From NCBI RefSeq assembly GCF_959025735.1, contig NZ_CAUFJQ010000022.1:1-21416 (forward strand): DNA of 21,416 bases, read 5' to 3'. Below the pieces are notes generated by a model. That model was not told where the DNA came from. It was given only the letters and a program-made list of their open reading frames with translations, and did no database searches. This document shows, piece by piece, positions 1 to 7,464 of this stretch; the first letter of the stretch is position 1; the number at the start of each line of letters is the position of its first letter. This DNA is from an uncultured Streptococcus sp. (GTDB taxonomy: Bacteria > Bacillota > Bacilli > Lactobacillales > Streptococcaceae). The position numbers were made by a program, and so were the translations under genes.

Positions 1-539
1 GTGGTCCTGGAAATGGCGTCTATAATCCATCTGACTTTGGTTCAGCCTATGTGACTGTGCCGATGATGACAGGTATCTATGGTGGGAACACCAGTGAAGG
101 GGCTCCTGGAGCGATGTCCTTCAAACACAATACTTTCAGGATTTGGGGCTATTATGGCTATGAAAAAGGATTCCTAGGTTATGCTTCGAACAAGTATAAA
201 CAAGAGTCCAAACAAGCTGGACTTGCCACTCTAGGAGATGACTTCGTCATTCAGAAAATTTCTGATGGAAGATTCAGTACCCTTGAAGACTGGAAGAAAG
301 CTTACTTCAATGAAGTGGTAACCAGTGCCAAAAACGGAATTCAGGCTATTGACATCGATGGGAAGACCTACAATAGCTATGAAGACTTGAAACGTGCATT
401 TGCTGAAGCAGTGGATAAAGATAAGGCTACTCTAAGTAACGGTTCTGTCAAATTTGACAATACGGTTGCACTGAAAGAAAAAATCTTTAAGAAATTGCTC
501 CAACAAACAGATAGTTTTAAAACGTCTATCTTTAAATAA
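1..539 (+). CDS. C-terminal end of M26-family zinc metalloprotease (ZmpB/IgA1 protease-like), partial
   Basis: The reading frame is open from base 3 to the TAA at 537-539 and continues beyond the left edge, so only about the last 178 residues are present. The stretch TVPMMTGIYGGNTSEGAPG, followed by FRIWGYYGYEKGFLGYAS, matches what I recognise as the conserved C-terminal part of streptococcal M26 proteases, the large wall-anchored enzymes that include IgA1 protease and ZmpB. The HExxH active site and the LPxTG anchor, which lies N-terminal in this family, would be outside the window. No internal stop or frameshift is seen and a strong terminator follows. Which paralogue it is (iga, zmpB, zmpC or another) cannot be settled from this fragment. 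The GTG at 51 is an internal codon, not a start. Confidence 0.85.
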   Translation, partial: GPGNGVYNPSDFGSAYVTVPMMTGIYGGNTSEGAPGAMSFKHNTFRIWGYYGYEKGFLGYASNKYKQESKQAGLATLGDDFVIQKISDGRFSTLEDWKKAYFNEVVTSAKNGIQAIDIDGKTYNSYEDLKRAFAEAVDKDKATLSNGSVKFDNTVALKEKIFKKLLQQTDSFKTSIFK

Positions 540-546
540 TTGAATT

Positions 547-577
547 CTCTCATCTGCTGAGCAGGTGAGAGTTTTTT
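547..577 (+). terminator. Rho-independent terminator of the M26 protease gene
   Basis: Arms 547-557 and 561-571 form an 11-bp stem with one T-G wobble and a 3-base loop (TGA), followed by six T. It lies 7 bases after the protease stop codon and separates it from the ATPase operon. Confidence 0.9.
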
Positions 578-676
578 AGAAGGAAAAATGAATAGAGGTG
601 GACAAAGTGTCTAAAAATTAAAAGGAATCAATCGTAGATCGGAAAGATTATCATATTAAAAAAATAACGTAATTTA

Positions 677-691
677 ACAAAAACGCTTTCT
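677..691 (+). promoter_or_regulatory. Possible catabolite-responsive element (cre, CcpA site) upstream of the atp promoter
   Basis: The 12 bases AAAAACGCTTTC (679-690) differ at one position from the common streptococcal cre core GAAAACGCTTTC and are nearly palindromic. The site lies about 15 bases upstream of the proposed -35 hexamer, a position compatible with modulation of the ATPase operon by carbon source. The match is by eye only. The rest of the 578-767 intergenic stretch is A/T-rich and shows no convincing gene. Confidence 0.35.
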
Positions 692-705
692 TTTCTAGGA
701 AATAT

Positions 706-734
706 TTGACTATTATATCTTTTAGGAGTAAACT
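706..734 (+). promoter_or_regulatory. Promoter of the ATP synthase operon
   Basis: A -35 hexamer TTGACT (706-711) and a -10 hexamer TAAACT (729-734) are separated by exactly 17 bases. The predicted start is near 741, which gives a short leader of about 27 bases before atpE. The AAGGAGG at 735-741 would then lie just at or before the start site and not act as a ribosome-binding site. The atpE site is AAAGGAGA at 753-760. Confidence 0.7.
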
Positions 735-767
735 AAGGAGGTAAAATTTATAAAAGGAGAATTCATC

Positions 768-968
768 ATGAATTTAACATTTTTAGGTCTTTGTTTAGCC
801 TGCTTTGGTGTATCACTGGCAGAAGGTTTGATGATGAGCAGCCTATTGAAATCTGCGTCTCGTCAACCAGAAATTATTGGTCAATTGCGTAGCCTCTTGA
901 TTCTTGGTGTTGCCTTTGTCGAAGGTACTTTCTTCGTAACCTTGGTTATGGCCTTCATTATCAAATAA
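768..968 (+). CDS. atpE: F0F1 ATP synthase subunit c (proteolipid)
   Basis: A hydrophobic 66-residue protein forming two membrane helices joined by the polar loop R32-Q33-P34 that contacts the gamma/epsilon foot. It assembles into the rotating c-ring of F0. E52, in VAFVEGTFF of helix 2, is the proton-carrying carboxylate. Helix 1 lacks the glycine-repeat pattern of E. coli subunit c and carries a second acidic residue, E19, which I recall as usual for streptococci. It is the first gene of the operon, starting 7 bases after AAAGGAGA. In streptococci the enzyme mainly hydrolyses ATP to pump protons out and protect against acid. Several residues at which pneumococcal optochin-resistance changes are known to occur (G14, G20, M23, A49) are present. 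Confidence 0.97.
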   Translation: MNLTFLGLCLACFGVSLAEGLMMSSLLKSASRQPEIIGQLRSLLILGVAFVEGTFFVTLVMAFIIK

Positions 969-984
969 GCACTTCTATTTTAGA

Positions 985-994
985 AAAGGAGGTG
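985..994 (+). promoter_or_regulatory. Strong ribosome-binding site fixing the TTG start of atpB
   Basis: AAAGGAGGTG is a near-perfect match to the 16S rRNA anti-Shine-Dalgarno and ends 7 bases before the TTG at 1002. No ATG gives a comparable full-length start, so the TTG is chosen. Confidence 0.85.
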
Positions 995-1001
995 TCAAAA
1001 C

Positions 1002-1715
1002 TTGGAAGAAAGTATCACTCCAACGATAACTCTTGGACCTGTAACTTTTAATTTGACCCTACTTGCTATGACCTTGATTGCTGTTTTGGTGGTTTTTGGC
1101 TTTATTTATTGGGCCAGCCGTAAAATGACGATCCGACCAAAGGGCAAACAAAATGTGCTGGAATACGCATATGACTTTGTCGTAGGCTTCACCAAAGGAA
1201 ATATTGGGGAACATTATATAAAGGACTATTCCTTGTTCTTGTTTGTTCTTTTCCTATTTCTTTTAGTGGCCAATAACATTGGATTGATGGCTAAAATCGA
1301 AACGACCAATGGTTACAATTTGTGGACTTCACCGACCGCTAACCTCGGTTATGACTTTGCCTTCTCATTTTTGATCACCCTGATCGCCCATGTAGAAGGA
1401 ATTCGCCGACGTGGTGTGAAGGAATATTTAAAGGCTTTTGTGACACCTGGATTTATGACCCCCATGAATATTTTGGAAGAATTAACGAACTTTGCCTCCT
1501 TGGCACTTCGGATCTTCGGAAATATCTTTGCGGGTGAGGTATTAGCAAGCTTGCTCGTGAACTTATCACACCAAGCTTTCTATTGGTATCCATTTGCCTT
1601 TATTGGTAGCATGGCATGGACTGCATTTTCAATTTTTATTTCATGTATCCAAGCCTATGTGTTTACCATGTTGTCATCAATCTATATTGGTAAGAAAATT
1701 AATGGTGAAGAGTAA
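1002..1715 (+). CDS. atpB: F0F1 ATP synthase subunit a
   Basis: A 237-residue polytopic membrane protein, the stator half-channel subunit of F0 that passes protons to and from the c-ring. The conserved segment LALRIFGNIFAGE (residues 167-179) contains R170, equivalent to the essential Arg210 of E. coli, and E179. A late helix contains Q217 in CIQAYVFTML. Hydrophobic segments lie at about 17-37, 76-97, 118-132, 170-187 and 198-226. Translation begins at a TTG behind a very strong ribosome-binding site, 33 bases after atpE. W206, the a-subunit residue altered in some optochin-resistant pneumococci, is present. Length and motifs are normal for streptococci. Confidence 0.96.
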   Translation: MEESITPTITLGPVTFNLTLLAMTLIAVLVVFGFIYWASRKMTIRPKGKQNVLEYAYDFVVGFTKGNIGEHYIKDYSLFLFVLFLFLLVANNIGLMAKIETTNGYNLWTSPTANLGYDFAFSFLITLIAHVEGIRRRGVKEYLKAFVTPGFMTPMNILEELTNFASLALRIFGNIFAGEVLASLLVNLSHQAFYWYPFAFIGSMAWTAFSIFISCIQAYVFTMLSSIYIGKKINGEE

Positions 1716-1734
1716 GTAGAGGAGGAGTAGAAGA

Positions 1735-2229
1735 ATGCATGTATCAATGAGTGAAATTATTGGTAACTTTATTCTCATTGCTGGTTCCTTCCTATTATTA
1801 ATCTTTTTAATAAAGAAATTTGCATGGAACAATATCAATGGAATTTTAGAAGCGCGTGCCAAAAAGATTACAGATGATATTGATGGAGCAGAATCAGCTC
1901 GTCAAAAAGCTGAGGAACTAGCAAGTAAACGTGAAGAAGAGTTGGCAGGTAGCCGCAAAGAAGCTGCGTCTATTGTCGAAAATGCAAAGGATACTGCAGA
2001 AAAGAACAAATCTCAGATCCTTTCAGAAGCCACTCAAGAAGCAGTACGTTTGAAAGAAAAAGCGCAACAAGAAATTGCGCATAACAAAGAAGAAGCATTG
2101 AACAGTATCAAAGGCGATGTGGCAGATCTCACTGTCAATCTTGCCAGCAAATTGTTGAGTCAACAGCTGGATGCTGAAGGTCAACGCCAACTGATCGATC
2201 GCTATCTTGATGAATTAGGAGAAGCCTAA
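1735..2229 (+). CDS. atpF: F0F1 ATP synthase subunit b
   Basis: A 164-residue stator stalk protein: one N-terminal membrane helix (about residues 8-27), then a long charged helix rich in Ala, Glu, Lys and Gln (about 36-150) that dimerises as the peripheral stalk and holds alpha3beta3 still through delta. The ATG at 1735 follows AGAGGAGG (1718-1725) with 9 bases of spacing. A second in-frame ATG at 1747 is less well placed. The stop codon shares a base with the next start (TAATG at 2227-2231), so b and delta are probably translationally coupled. Confidence 0.95.
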   Translation: MHVSMSEIIGNFILIAGSFLLLIFLIKKFAWNNINGILEARAKKITDDIDGAESARQKAEELASKREEELAGSRKEAASIVENAKDTAEKNKSQILSEATQEAVRLKEKAQQEIAHNKEEALNSIKGDVADLTVNLASKLLSQQLDAEGQRQLIDRYLDELGEA

Positions 2230-2765
2230 TGGACAAAAAGCAACTGATGGTGATTGAGAAATATACCCAGCCTTTTGTTCAATTGGTCTTTGAAAAAGGA
2301 GAACAAGATCTTGTCTTTGAAAAATTGACCCAAATCAAGGGCATTTTTGAGGAGACTGGACTTGCTAACTTCTTAGCTCATATCGGTGTAGAGGATGAAG
2401 AGAAAGCAAAAAGTCTAAGACTTTTTCAACCCTCTGATTCACAATTACTCGACCATTTGATTGAAGTGGTTATTCTCAATCATCGTGAAGCCTTATTTTA
2501 TGACATTGTAACGATTTGTTTGGATCAGATTCAACTGTTGAGCAACGCATTTGTCGTCACTGTTACGACAGTTGCTGGTTTGGATCCTGTTCAAGAGCAA
2601 AAGCTAGTACCCATTATCGAAAGAAAATTTGGGATTCAAGTTCGCTCGATCCAACAAAAGATCGATCCAGATTTAATTGGTGGCTTTGTCGTGACAGCCA
2701 ATCATAAAACGTTGGATACCAGTCTCAAACACCAATTGCAAGTTATAAAATCTAAATTGAAATAG
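2229..2765 (+). CDS. atpH: F0F1 ATP synthase subunit delta
   Basis: A 178-residue soluble protein of the OSCP/delta family, which links the tip of the b stalk to the N-termini of the alpha subunits. The N-terminal part (about 1-105) is helical. The C-terminal part carries the family signature DPDLIGGFVV (residues 146-155). Its start overlaps the atpF stop by one base and 15 bases separate its stop from atpA. The sequence is more divergent than alpha or beta, as usual for this subunit. Confidence 0.94.
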   Translation: MDKKQLMVIEKYTQPFVQLVFEKGEQDLVFEKLTQIKGIFEETGLANFLAHIGVEDEEKAKSLRLFQPSDSQLLDHLIEVVILNHREALFYDIVTICLDQIQLLSNAFVVTVTTVAGLDPVQEQKLVPIIERKFGIQVRSIQQKIDPDLIGGFVVTANHKTLDTSLKHQLQVIKSKLK

Positions 2766-2780
2766 AAAGTGGTGTGAATT

Positions 2781-4286
2781 TTGGCGATTAACGCACAAGA
2801 AATCAGCGCTTTAATTAAGCAACAAATTGAAAATTTCAAGCCAAACTTTGACGTCACTGAGACAGGTGTTGTAACCTACATTGGTGACGGGATTGCCCGC
2901 GCTCATGGGCTTGAAAATGCCATGAGTGGTGAGTTGTTAATCTTTGAAAATGGCTCATACGGGATGGCCCAAAACTTAGAAACAACGGATGTCGGTATCA
3001 TCATCTTGGGTGATTTCACGGATATTCGTGAAGGAGACTCTGTCCGTCGTACAGGTAAAATCATGGAAGTCCCTGCAGGGGATGCCTTGATTGGTCGGGT
3101 TGTCAACCCGCTTGGCCAACCAGTAGATGGTTTGGGCGAGATTGTGACAGATAAATTCCGTCCAGTTGAAACACCAGCTCCTGGTGTTATGCAACGGAAA
3201 TCTGTCTCAGAACCCTTACAAACTGGTTTGAAAGCCATTGATGCCCTTGTTCCAATCGGACGTGGTCAACGGGAATTGATCATCGGAGACCGTCAAACAG
3301 GGAAAACTTCGATTGCCATCGATACCATCTTGAACCAAAAGGGTCAAGACATGATCTGTATCTATGTGGCGATTGGTCAAAAAGAATCAACAGTTCGTAC
3401 GCAAGTAGAAACTCTTCGTAAATACGGAGCTATGGATTATACGATTGTAGTAACCGCTTCGGCTTCTCAACCGTCTCCATTGCTTTATTTGGCACCTTAT
3501 GCTGGGGTTGCTATGGCAGAAGAGTTCATGTATAACGGTAAACACGTTTTGATCGTCTATGATGATTTGTCAAAACAAGCCGTAGCCTACCGTGAATTGT
3601 CCCTTCTTCTCCGTCGTCCACCAGGACGTGAAGCCTTCCCAGGGGATGTCTTCTATCTCCACAGCCGTTTGTTGGAACGTTCTGCGAAAGTTTCAGATGA
3701 ATTGGGTGGGGGTTCTATTACAGCTCTTCCAATCATTGAAACCCAAGCAGGAGATATTTCTGCTTATATCGCAACCAACGTGATTTCGATCACAGACGGA
3801 CAAATCTTCTTGCAAGATAGTTTGTTCAATGCTGGTATTCGTCCAGCCATTGATGCAGGTTCTTCTGTATCTCGTGTAGGGGGAGCTGCCCAAATCAAGG
3901 CTATGAAGAAAGTTGCGGGTACCCTTCGTATCGACCTCGCTTCCTACCGTGAATTGGAAGCCTTCACGAAATTTGGTAGTGACTTGGATGCTGCGACTCA
4001 AGCGAAATTGAACCGTGGTCGCCGAACAGTTGAAGTCTTGAAACAACCTGTTCATGAACCATTGACGGTTGAAAAACAAGTCGTGATCTTGTATGCCTTG
4101 ACTCATGGTTTCTTAGATAGTGTTCCAGTAGACGACATTCTTCGTTTCCAAGAAGAGTTGTTTGATTACTTCGAAGCACATTATCATCAAATCTTTGAGA
4201 CGATTCGTTCGACACATGATCTTCCAGCAGAAGAAGAACTGGATGCAGCCCTTACTGAATTTGTCAACCAGTCAAATTTCAAATAG
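2781..4286 (+). CDS. atpA: F0F1 ATP synthase subunit alpha
   Basis: A 501-residue non-catalytic nucleotide-binding subunit of the F1 head. Visible motifs are Walker A GDRQTGKT (169-176), a Walker B strand VLIVYDD (256-262) and PAIDAGSSVSRVGG (355-368), in which R365 corresponds to the arginine finger that completes the catalytic site on beta. The gene begins with TTG at 2781 behind AAAGTGGTG (2766-2774). The encoded N-terminus MAINAQEISALIKQQ is the one expected for streptococcal alpha, which supports this start over later ATGs. The length is typical. Several open frames on the opposite strand here are compositional shadows. Confidence 0.97.
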   Translation: MAINAQEISALIKQQIENFKPNFDVTETGVVTYIGDGIARAHGLENAMSGELLIFENGSYGMAQNLETTDVGIIILGDFTDIREGDSVRRTGKIMEVPAGDALIGRVVNPLGQPVDGLGEIVTDKFRPVETPAPGVMQRKSVSEPLQTGLKAIDALVPIGRGQRELIIGDRQTGKTSIAIDTILNQKGQDMICIYVAIGQKESTVRTQVETLRKYGAMDYTIVVTASASQPSPLLYLAPYAGVAMAEEFMYNGKHVLIVYDDLSKQAVAYRELSLLLRRPPGREAFPGDVFYLHSRLLERSAKVSDELGGGSITALPIIETQAGDISAYIATNVISITDGQIFLQDSLFNAGIRPAIDAGSSVSRVGGAAQIKAMKKVAGTLRIDLASYRELEAFTKFGSDLDAATQAKLNRGRRTVEVLKQPVHEPLTVEKQVVILYALTHGFLDSVPVDDILRFQEELFDYFEAHYHQIFETIRSTHDLPAEEELDAALTEFVNQSNFK

Positions 4287-4301
4287 AAATAGGAGTGGAA
4301 G

Positions 4302-5183
4302 ATGGCAGTTTCATTAAATGATATTAAAAATAAAATTGCATCCACAAAAAACACCAGTCAAATCACCAATGCCATGCAGATGGTGTCTGCTGCCAAACTT
4401 GGTAAATCTGAGCAGGCAGCCAAGGATTTTCAGGTTTATGCTGCTAAGGTTCGTAAGCTCTTAACAGACTTGCTCCATGGACATGAAACAGAAAATACCA
4501 AGTCCCATCCGATGTTGGTGAGTCGCCCGGTAAAAAAGACAGCTTATATCGTGATTACATCCGATCGTGGTTTGGTTGGAGGTTACAATGCCTCCATCCT
4601 TAAAACCATGATGGAAATGAAGGCAGAATACCATCCAACTGGAGATGACTTTGAAGTGATCTGTATTGGAAGCGTCGGTGCGGATTTCTTCCGTGCCCGT
4701 GGGATTCAGCCGGTTTATGAATTGCGTGGTTTGCCTGATCAACCTAGCTTTAAGGAAGTTCGTACGATCATTTCGAAAACAGTCCAAATGTATCAGGAAG
4801 GCTTGTTTGATGAGTTGTACGTCTGTTACAACCACCACGTCAACAGTTTGACGAGTCAAATGCGGGTGGAACAAATGCTTCCAATTATTGATTTGGACCC
4901 AAATGAAGCGGATGAGGACTATGTATTGAATCTAGAATTGGAATCTAGTCGAGATGCCATTTTGGATCAATTGCTTCCTCAATTTGCTGAAAGCATGATC
5001 TATGGTGCCATTATTGATGCTAAAACAGCTGAAAATGCTGCTGGGATGATGGCCATGCAAACTGCAACAGACAATGCCAAGAAAGTCATTGATGAATTAA
5101 CGATTCAATACAACCGTGCTCGTCAAGCAGCGATTACACAAGAAATTACTGAAATCGTTGCTGGTGCTAGCGCCCTTGAATAG
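4302..5183 (+). CDS. atpG: F0F1 ATP synthase subunit gamma
   Basis: A 293-residue central rotor shaft. The N-terminal helix (residues 1-55, containing ITNAMQMVSAAKL) and the C-terminal helix (about 250-293, ending in the conserved TEIVAGASAL) form the coiled coil that turns inside alpha3beta3. The Rossmann-like middle contains ITSDRGLVGGYN (85-96), a family hallmark. It starts at an ATG 15 bases after atpA, behind AGGAGTGG. An unusually long gap of 85 bases with a hairpin follows before atpD, unlike the tight spacing elsewhere in the operon. Confidence 0.96.
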   Translation: MAVSLNDIKNKIASTKNTSQITNAMQMVSAAKLGKSEQAAKDFQVYAAKVRKLLTDLLHGHETENTKSHPMLVSRPVKKTAYIVITSDRGLVGGYNASILKTMMEMKAEYHPTGDDFEVICIGSVGADFFRARGIQPVYELRGLPDQPSFKEVRTIISKTVQMYQEGLFDELYVCYNHHVNSLTSQMRVEQMLPIIDLDPNEADEDYVLNLELESSRDAILDQLLPQFAESMIYGAIIDAKTAENAAGMMAMQTATDNAKKVIDELTIQYNRARQAAITQEITEIVAGASALE

Positions 5184-5216
5184 TTGTCGGATACAATTTT
5201 ATATACAAAAACAGAT

Positions 5217-5238
5217 GCTCGAAAAAGAACTTTTGAGC
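5217..5238 (+). promoter_or_regulatory. Intercistronic hairpin between atpG and atpD
   Basis: GCTC (5217-5220) pairs with GAGC (5235-5238) and AAAAG (5223-5227) with CTTTT (5230-5234), with a 2-base bulge and a 2-base loop. No T-run follows, so it is not an intrinsic terminator. It may be an RNA-processing or stability element, or a spacer that tunes beta-subunit expression. Function is inferred. Confidence 0.4.
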
Positions 5239-5268
5239 AGTAGAAATTACTTAGAATAGGAGAATGAC

Positions 5269-6675
5269 ATGAGTTTAGGCAAAATTTCTCAGGTCGTAGG
5301 TCCCGTCGTAGACGTTGCCTTTTCCGTTGGAGATAAACTTCCTGAGATCAATAATGCGCTTGTAGTCTATAAAAATGACCAACAAAAATCAAAAGTCGTT
5401 CTTGAAGTAGCTTTGGAACTTGGTGATGGGGTCGTACGGACCATTGCCATGGAATCAACTGATGGTTTAACACGTGGAATGGAAGTCTTGGACACTGGTC
5501 GTCCAATCTCTGTTCCTGTCGGAAAAGAAACCTTGGGACGTGTCTTCAATGTTCTTGGAGATACCATTGACTTGGATCAACCTTTTGCTGAGGATGCTCC
5601 TCGTGACTCCATCCACAAAAAAGCTCCATCCTTTGACGAGCTCTCTACTTCAGAAGAAATTCTTGAAACAGGGATCAAGGTTATTGACCTCTTAGCCCCT
5701 TATTTGAAAGGTGGGAAGGTCGGACTCTTCGGTGGTGCCGGAGTTGGGAAGACCGTCTTGATTCAAGAATTAATCCATAATATTGCCCAAGAACACGGTG
5801 GTATTTCTGTATTTACCGGTGTTGGGGAACGGACACGTGAAGGGAATGACCTTTACTGGGAAATGAAAGAATCTGGCGTTATTGAAAAAACAGCCATGGT
5901 CTTTGGACAAATGAATGAGCCACCTGGAGCACGGATGCGTGTTGCTTTGACTGGTTTGACCATTGCGGAATACTTCCGTGATGTCGAAGGTCAGGACGTT
6001 CTCTTGTTTATCGACAATATCTTCCGTTTCACTCAAGCCGGATCTGAAGTATCAGCCCTTTTGGGACGGATGCCATCAGCCGTTGGTTACCAACCTACTT
6101 TGGCAACTGAAATGGGTCAATTGCAAGAACGGATTACGTCAACGAAGAAAGGTTCTGTTACATCCATCCAAGCCATCTATGTGCCAGCCGATGACTATAC
6201 AGACCCAGCGCCAGCAACCGCTTTTGCCCACTTGGATTCAACCACCAACTTGGAACGTAAATTGGTACAATTGGGGATCTACCCTGCGGTGGATCCATTG
6301 GCATCAAGCTCGCGTGCCCTTTCTCCAGAAATCGTAGGAGAAGAACACTATGCAGTAGCTTCTGAAGTCAAACGCGTCCTTCAACGTTACCATGAATTGC
6401 AAGATATCATTGCTATCTTGGGGATGGATGAATTGTCTGACGAAGAAAAGACCTTGGTTGCTCGTGCTCGCCGGATCCAATTCTTCTTGTCACAAAACTT
6501 CAACGTTGCGGAACAATTTACAGGTCAACCTGGTTCTTATGTCCCAGTTGGAGAAACTGTTCGTGGCTTTAAAGAAATTTTGGATGGGAAATATGACCAT
6601 CTTCCTGAAGATGCCTTCCGTGGTGTTGGATCGATCGAAGATGTGATCGCCAAAGCTGAAAAAATGGGATTCTAA
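5269..6675 (+). CDS. atpD: F0F1 ATP synthase subunit beta (catalytic)
   Basis: A 468-residue catalytic subunit of F1. Visible motifs are Walker A GGAGVGKT (155-162, K161 binding phosphate), GERTREGND (186-194) with the catalytic glutamate E187, Walker B VLLFIDN (244-250, D249) and the DELSDEE loop (387-393) that couples to gamma. The length is normal and all catalytic residues are intact. It starts at an ATG behind TAGGAGA and ends 13 bases before atpC. It alternates with alpha in the hexameric head and makes or breaks ATP as gamma turns. Confidence 0.98.
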   Translation: MSLGKISQVVGPVVDVAFSVGDKLPEINNALVVYKNDQQKSKVVLEVALELGDGVVRTIAMESTDGLTRGMEVLDTGRPISVPVGKETLGRVFNVLGDTIDLDQPFAEDAPRDSIHKKAPSFDELSTSEEILETGIKVIDLLAPYLKGGKVGLFGGAGVGKTVLIQELIHNIAQEHGGISVFTGVGERTREGNDLYWEMKESGVIEKTAMVFGQMNEPPGARMRVALTGLTIAEYFRDVEGQDVLLFIDNIFRFTQAGSEVSALLGRMPSAVGYQPTLATEMGQLQERITSTKKGSVTSIQAIYVPADDYTDPAPATAFAHLDSTTNLERKLVQLGIYPAVDPLASSSRALSPEIVGEEHYAVASEVKRVLQRYHELQDIIAILGMDELSDEEKTLVARARRIQFFLSQNFNVAEQFTGQPGSYVPVGETVRGFKEILDGKYDHLPEDAFRGVGSIEDVIAKAEKMGF

Positions 6676-6688
6676 GAAGAGGTGAAAG

Positions 6689-7108
6689 ATGAGTCAAATG
6701 AACGTCCAAATCGTTACACCGGATGGACTGGTTTATGATCATCATGCCGCATTTGTATCTGTCAAGACAATTGATGGTGAATTAGGGATTTTACCTCATC
6801 ATATCAATACCATTGCGGTTTTGGCTGTAGACCAAGTAAAGGTTCGTCGTGTCGACGATGACAAACATATTGATTGGATTGCAGTCAATGGTGGGATTAT
6901 CGAAGTAGCTGATAATGTCATTACCATTGTTGCCGATTCTGCCGAACGTGCTCGAGATATCGACATTAGTCGTGCAGAACGTGCCAAACTGCGAGCTGAA
7001 AAAGCGATTGAAGAAGCCAAAGATCAGCATTCGGTTGATATGGAACGTCGTGCTAAAATTGCTCTTCAACGCGCCATTAACCGGATTAATGTCGGAAATC
7101 GTTTATAA
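6689..7108 (+). CDS. atpC: F0F1 ATP synthase subunit epsilon
   Basis: A 139-residue rotor-foot subunit and intrinsic inhibitor. Residues 1-85 form the beta-sandwich domain (start MSQMNVQIVTPDGLVYDH). Residues 90-139 form two charged helices, beginning around AERARDIDISRAERAKL, which can extend along gamma to block hydrolysis. The start codon follows AAGAGGTGAAAG. It is the last gene of the operon, with a strong terminator 7 bases downstream. Confidence 0.96.
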   Translation: MSQMNVQIVTPDGLVYDHHAAFVSVKTIDGELGILPHHINTIAVLAVDQVKVRRVDDDKHIDWIAVNGGIIEVADNVITIVADSAERARDIDISRAERAKLRAEKAIEEAKDQHSVDMERRAKIALQRAINRINVGNRL

Positions 7109-7114
7109 GATATT

Positions 7115-7151
7115 AAAAATAAGGTGGAGGTTTTGTCCTCACCTTATTTTT
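7115..7151 (+). terminator. Rho-independent terminator of the atp operon
   Basis: Arms 7115-7130 (AAAAATAAGGTGGAGG) and 7137-7151 pair over 15 bp with a single-base bulge and the loop TTTTGT. The 3' arm ends in five T. The A-rich 5' side would also allow some function on the other strand. Confidence 0.9.
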
Positions 7152-7190
7152 GTTGGGAGAGAATCAAAAGAAGAAAGTACGGACCAAATA

Positions 7191-7199
7191 TGGTATAAT
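7191..7199 (+). promoter_or_regulatory. Extended -10 promoter of the DUF1146 gene, predicted leaderless
   Basis: TGGTATAAT is a perfect TATAAT with the TG extension. The region 17 bases upstream (AAGAAA) is a poor -35, as is common with extended -10 promoters. With the usual 7-base distance, transcription starts at 7206, the A of the ATG. Confidence 0.7.
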
Positions 7200-7205
7200 A
7201 GCTGT

Positions 7206-7436
7206 ATGATTCAAATGATTTTTAATCTTTCAAGCCATCTATTGTTTATCTTTTTTGCCTATTACCTATTGATGAACCTGGTTCAATGGGAAAAGTTTTT
7301 AAAAGTAAGTGCTGAAAATGCGGTTAAAATCCGTTTTTTGATCTTGATGATCAGTGTTGGAATAGGCTATCTAGCCAGCTCATTTTTTATCAGTGTCTAT
7401 GAGATGAGTCGGCAGATTTTTATTGGCCAATTCTAG
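7206..7436 (+). CDS. DUF1146 family small membrane protein (YwzB-like)
   Basis: A 76-residue protein with two membrane helices (about residues 5-25 and 43-64) and a short basic/polar link. I assign it to DUF1146 from its size, its two-helix layout and its place between atpC and murA; Bacillus subtilis has ywzB between atpC and murAA. Its function is unknown. The ATG at 7206 is preferred because it gives the full first helix. There is no Shine-Dalgarno sequence before it and the promoter predicts an mRNA that begins with this ATG. Extending the frame upstream would only run into atpC in another frame. Stop at 7434-7436, 66 bases before murA. Confidence 0.8.
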   Translation: MIQMIFNLSSHLLFIFFAYYLLMNLVQWEKFLKVSAENAVKIRFLILMISVGIGYLASSFFISVYEMSRQIFIGQF

Positions 7437-7455
7437 CCACATTTTATAAAAAATA

Positions 7456-7464
7456 TGGTATGAT
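7456..7464 (+). promoter_or_regulatory. Extended -10 promoter of murA
   Basis: TGGTATGAT with a TG extension, in the context AAATATGGTATGATAG. It closely repeats the flanks of the DUF1146 promoter (CAAATATGGTATAATAG). No clear -35 is present. The start site should be near 7471, giving a leader of about 32 bases with TTGGAGAA as the ribosome-binding site. Confidence 0.65.

Noticed and set aside
588..614. Short ORF MNRGGQSV between the protease terminator and the atp promoter
   Set aside because: Eight codons, no promoter of its own visible, and no relation to a following gene. Chance is the simplest explanation.
735..741. AAGGAGG as a second ribosome-binding site upstream of atpE
   Set aside because: No start codon at suitable spacing, and it falls at or before the predicted transcription start. 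The real site is 753-760.
2903..4215. Several minus-strand open frames (63-137 codons) opposite atpA
   Set aside because: They lie entirely inside the strongly supported atpA gene, show no ribosome-binding sites or family motifs, and have compositions expected for reverse-frame shadows.
5367..6646. Open frames on both strands inside atpD
   Set aside because: Out-of-frame shadows of a highly conserved gene; no start signals or recognisable domains.
6915..7205. Upstream extension of the DUF1146 frame back into atpC (173 codons in all)
   Set aside because: The added part overlaps atpC in another frame and crosses its terminator. The protein family is about 76 residues long and begins at 7206.
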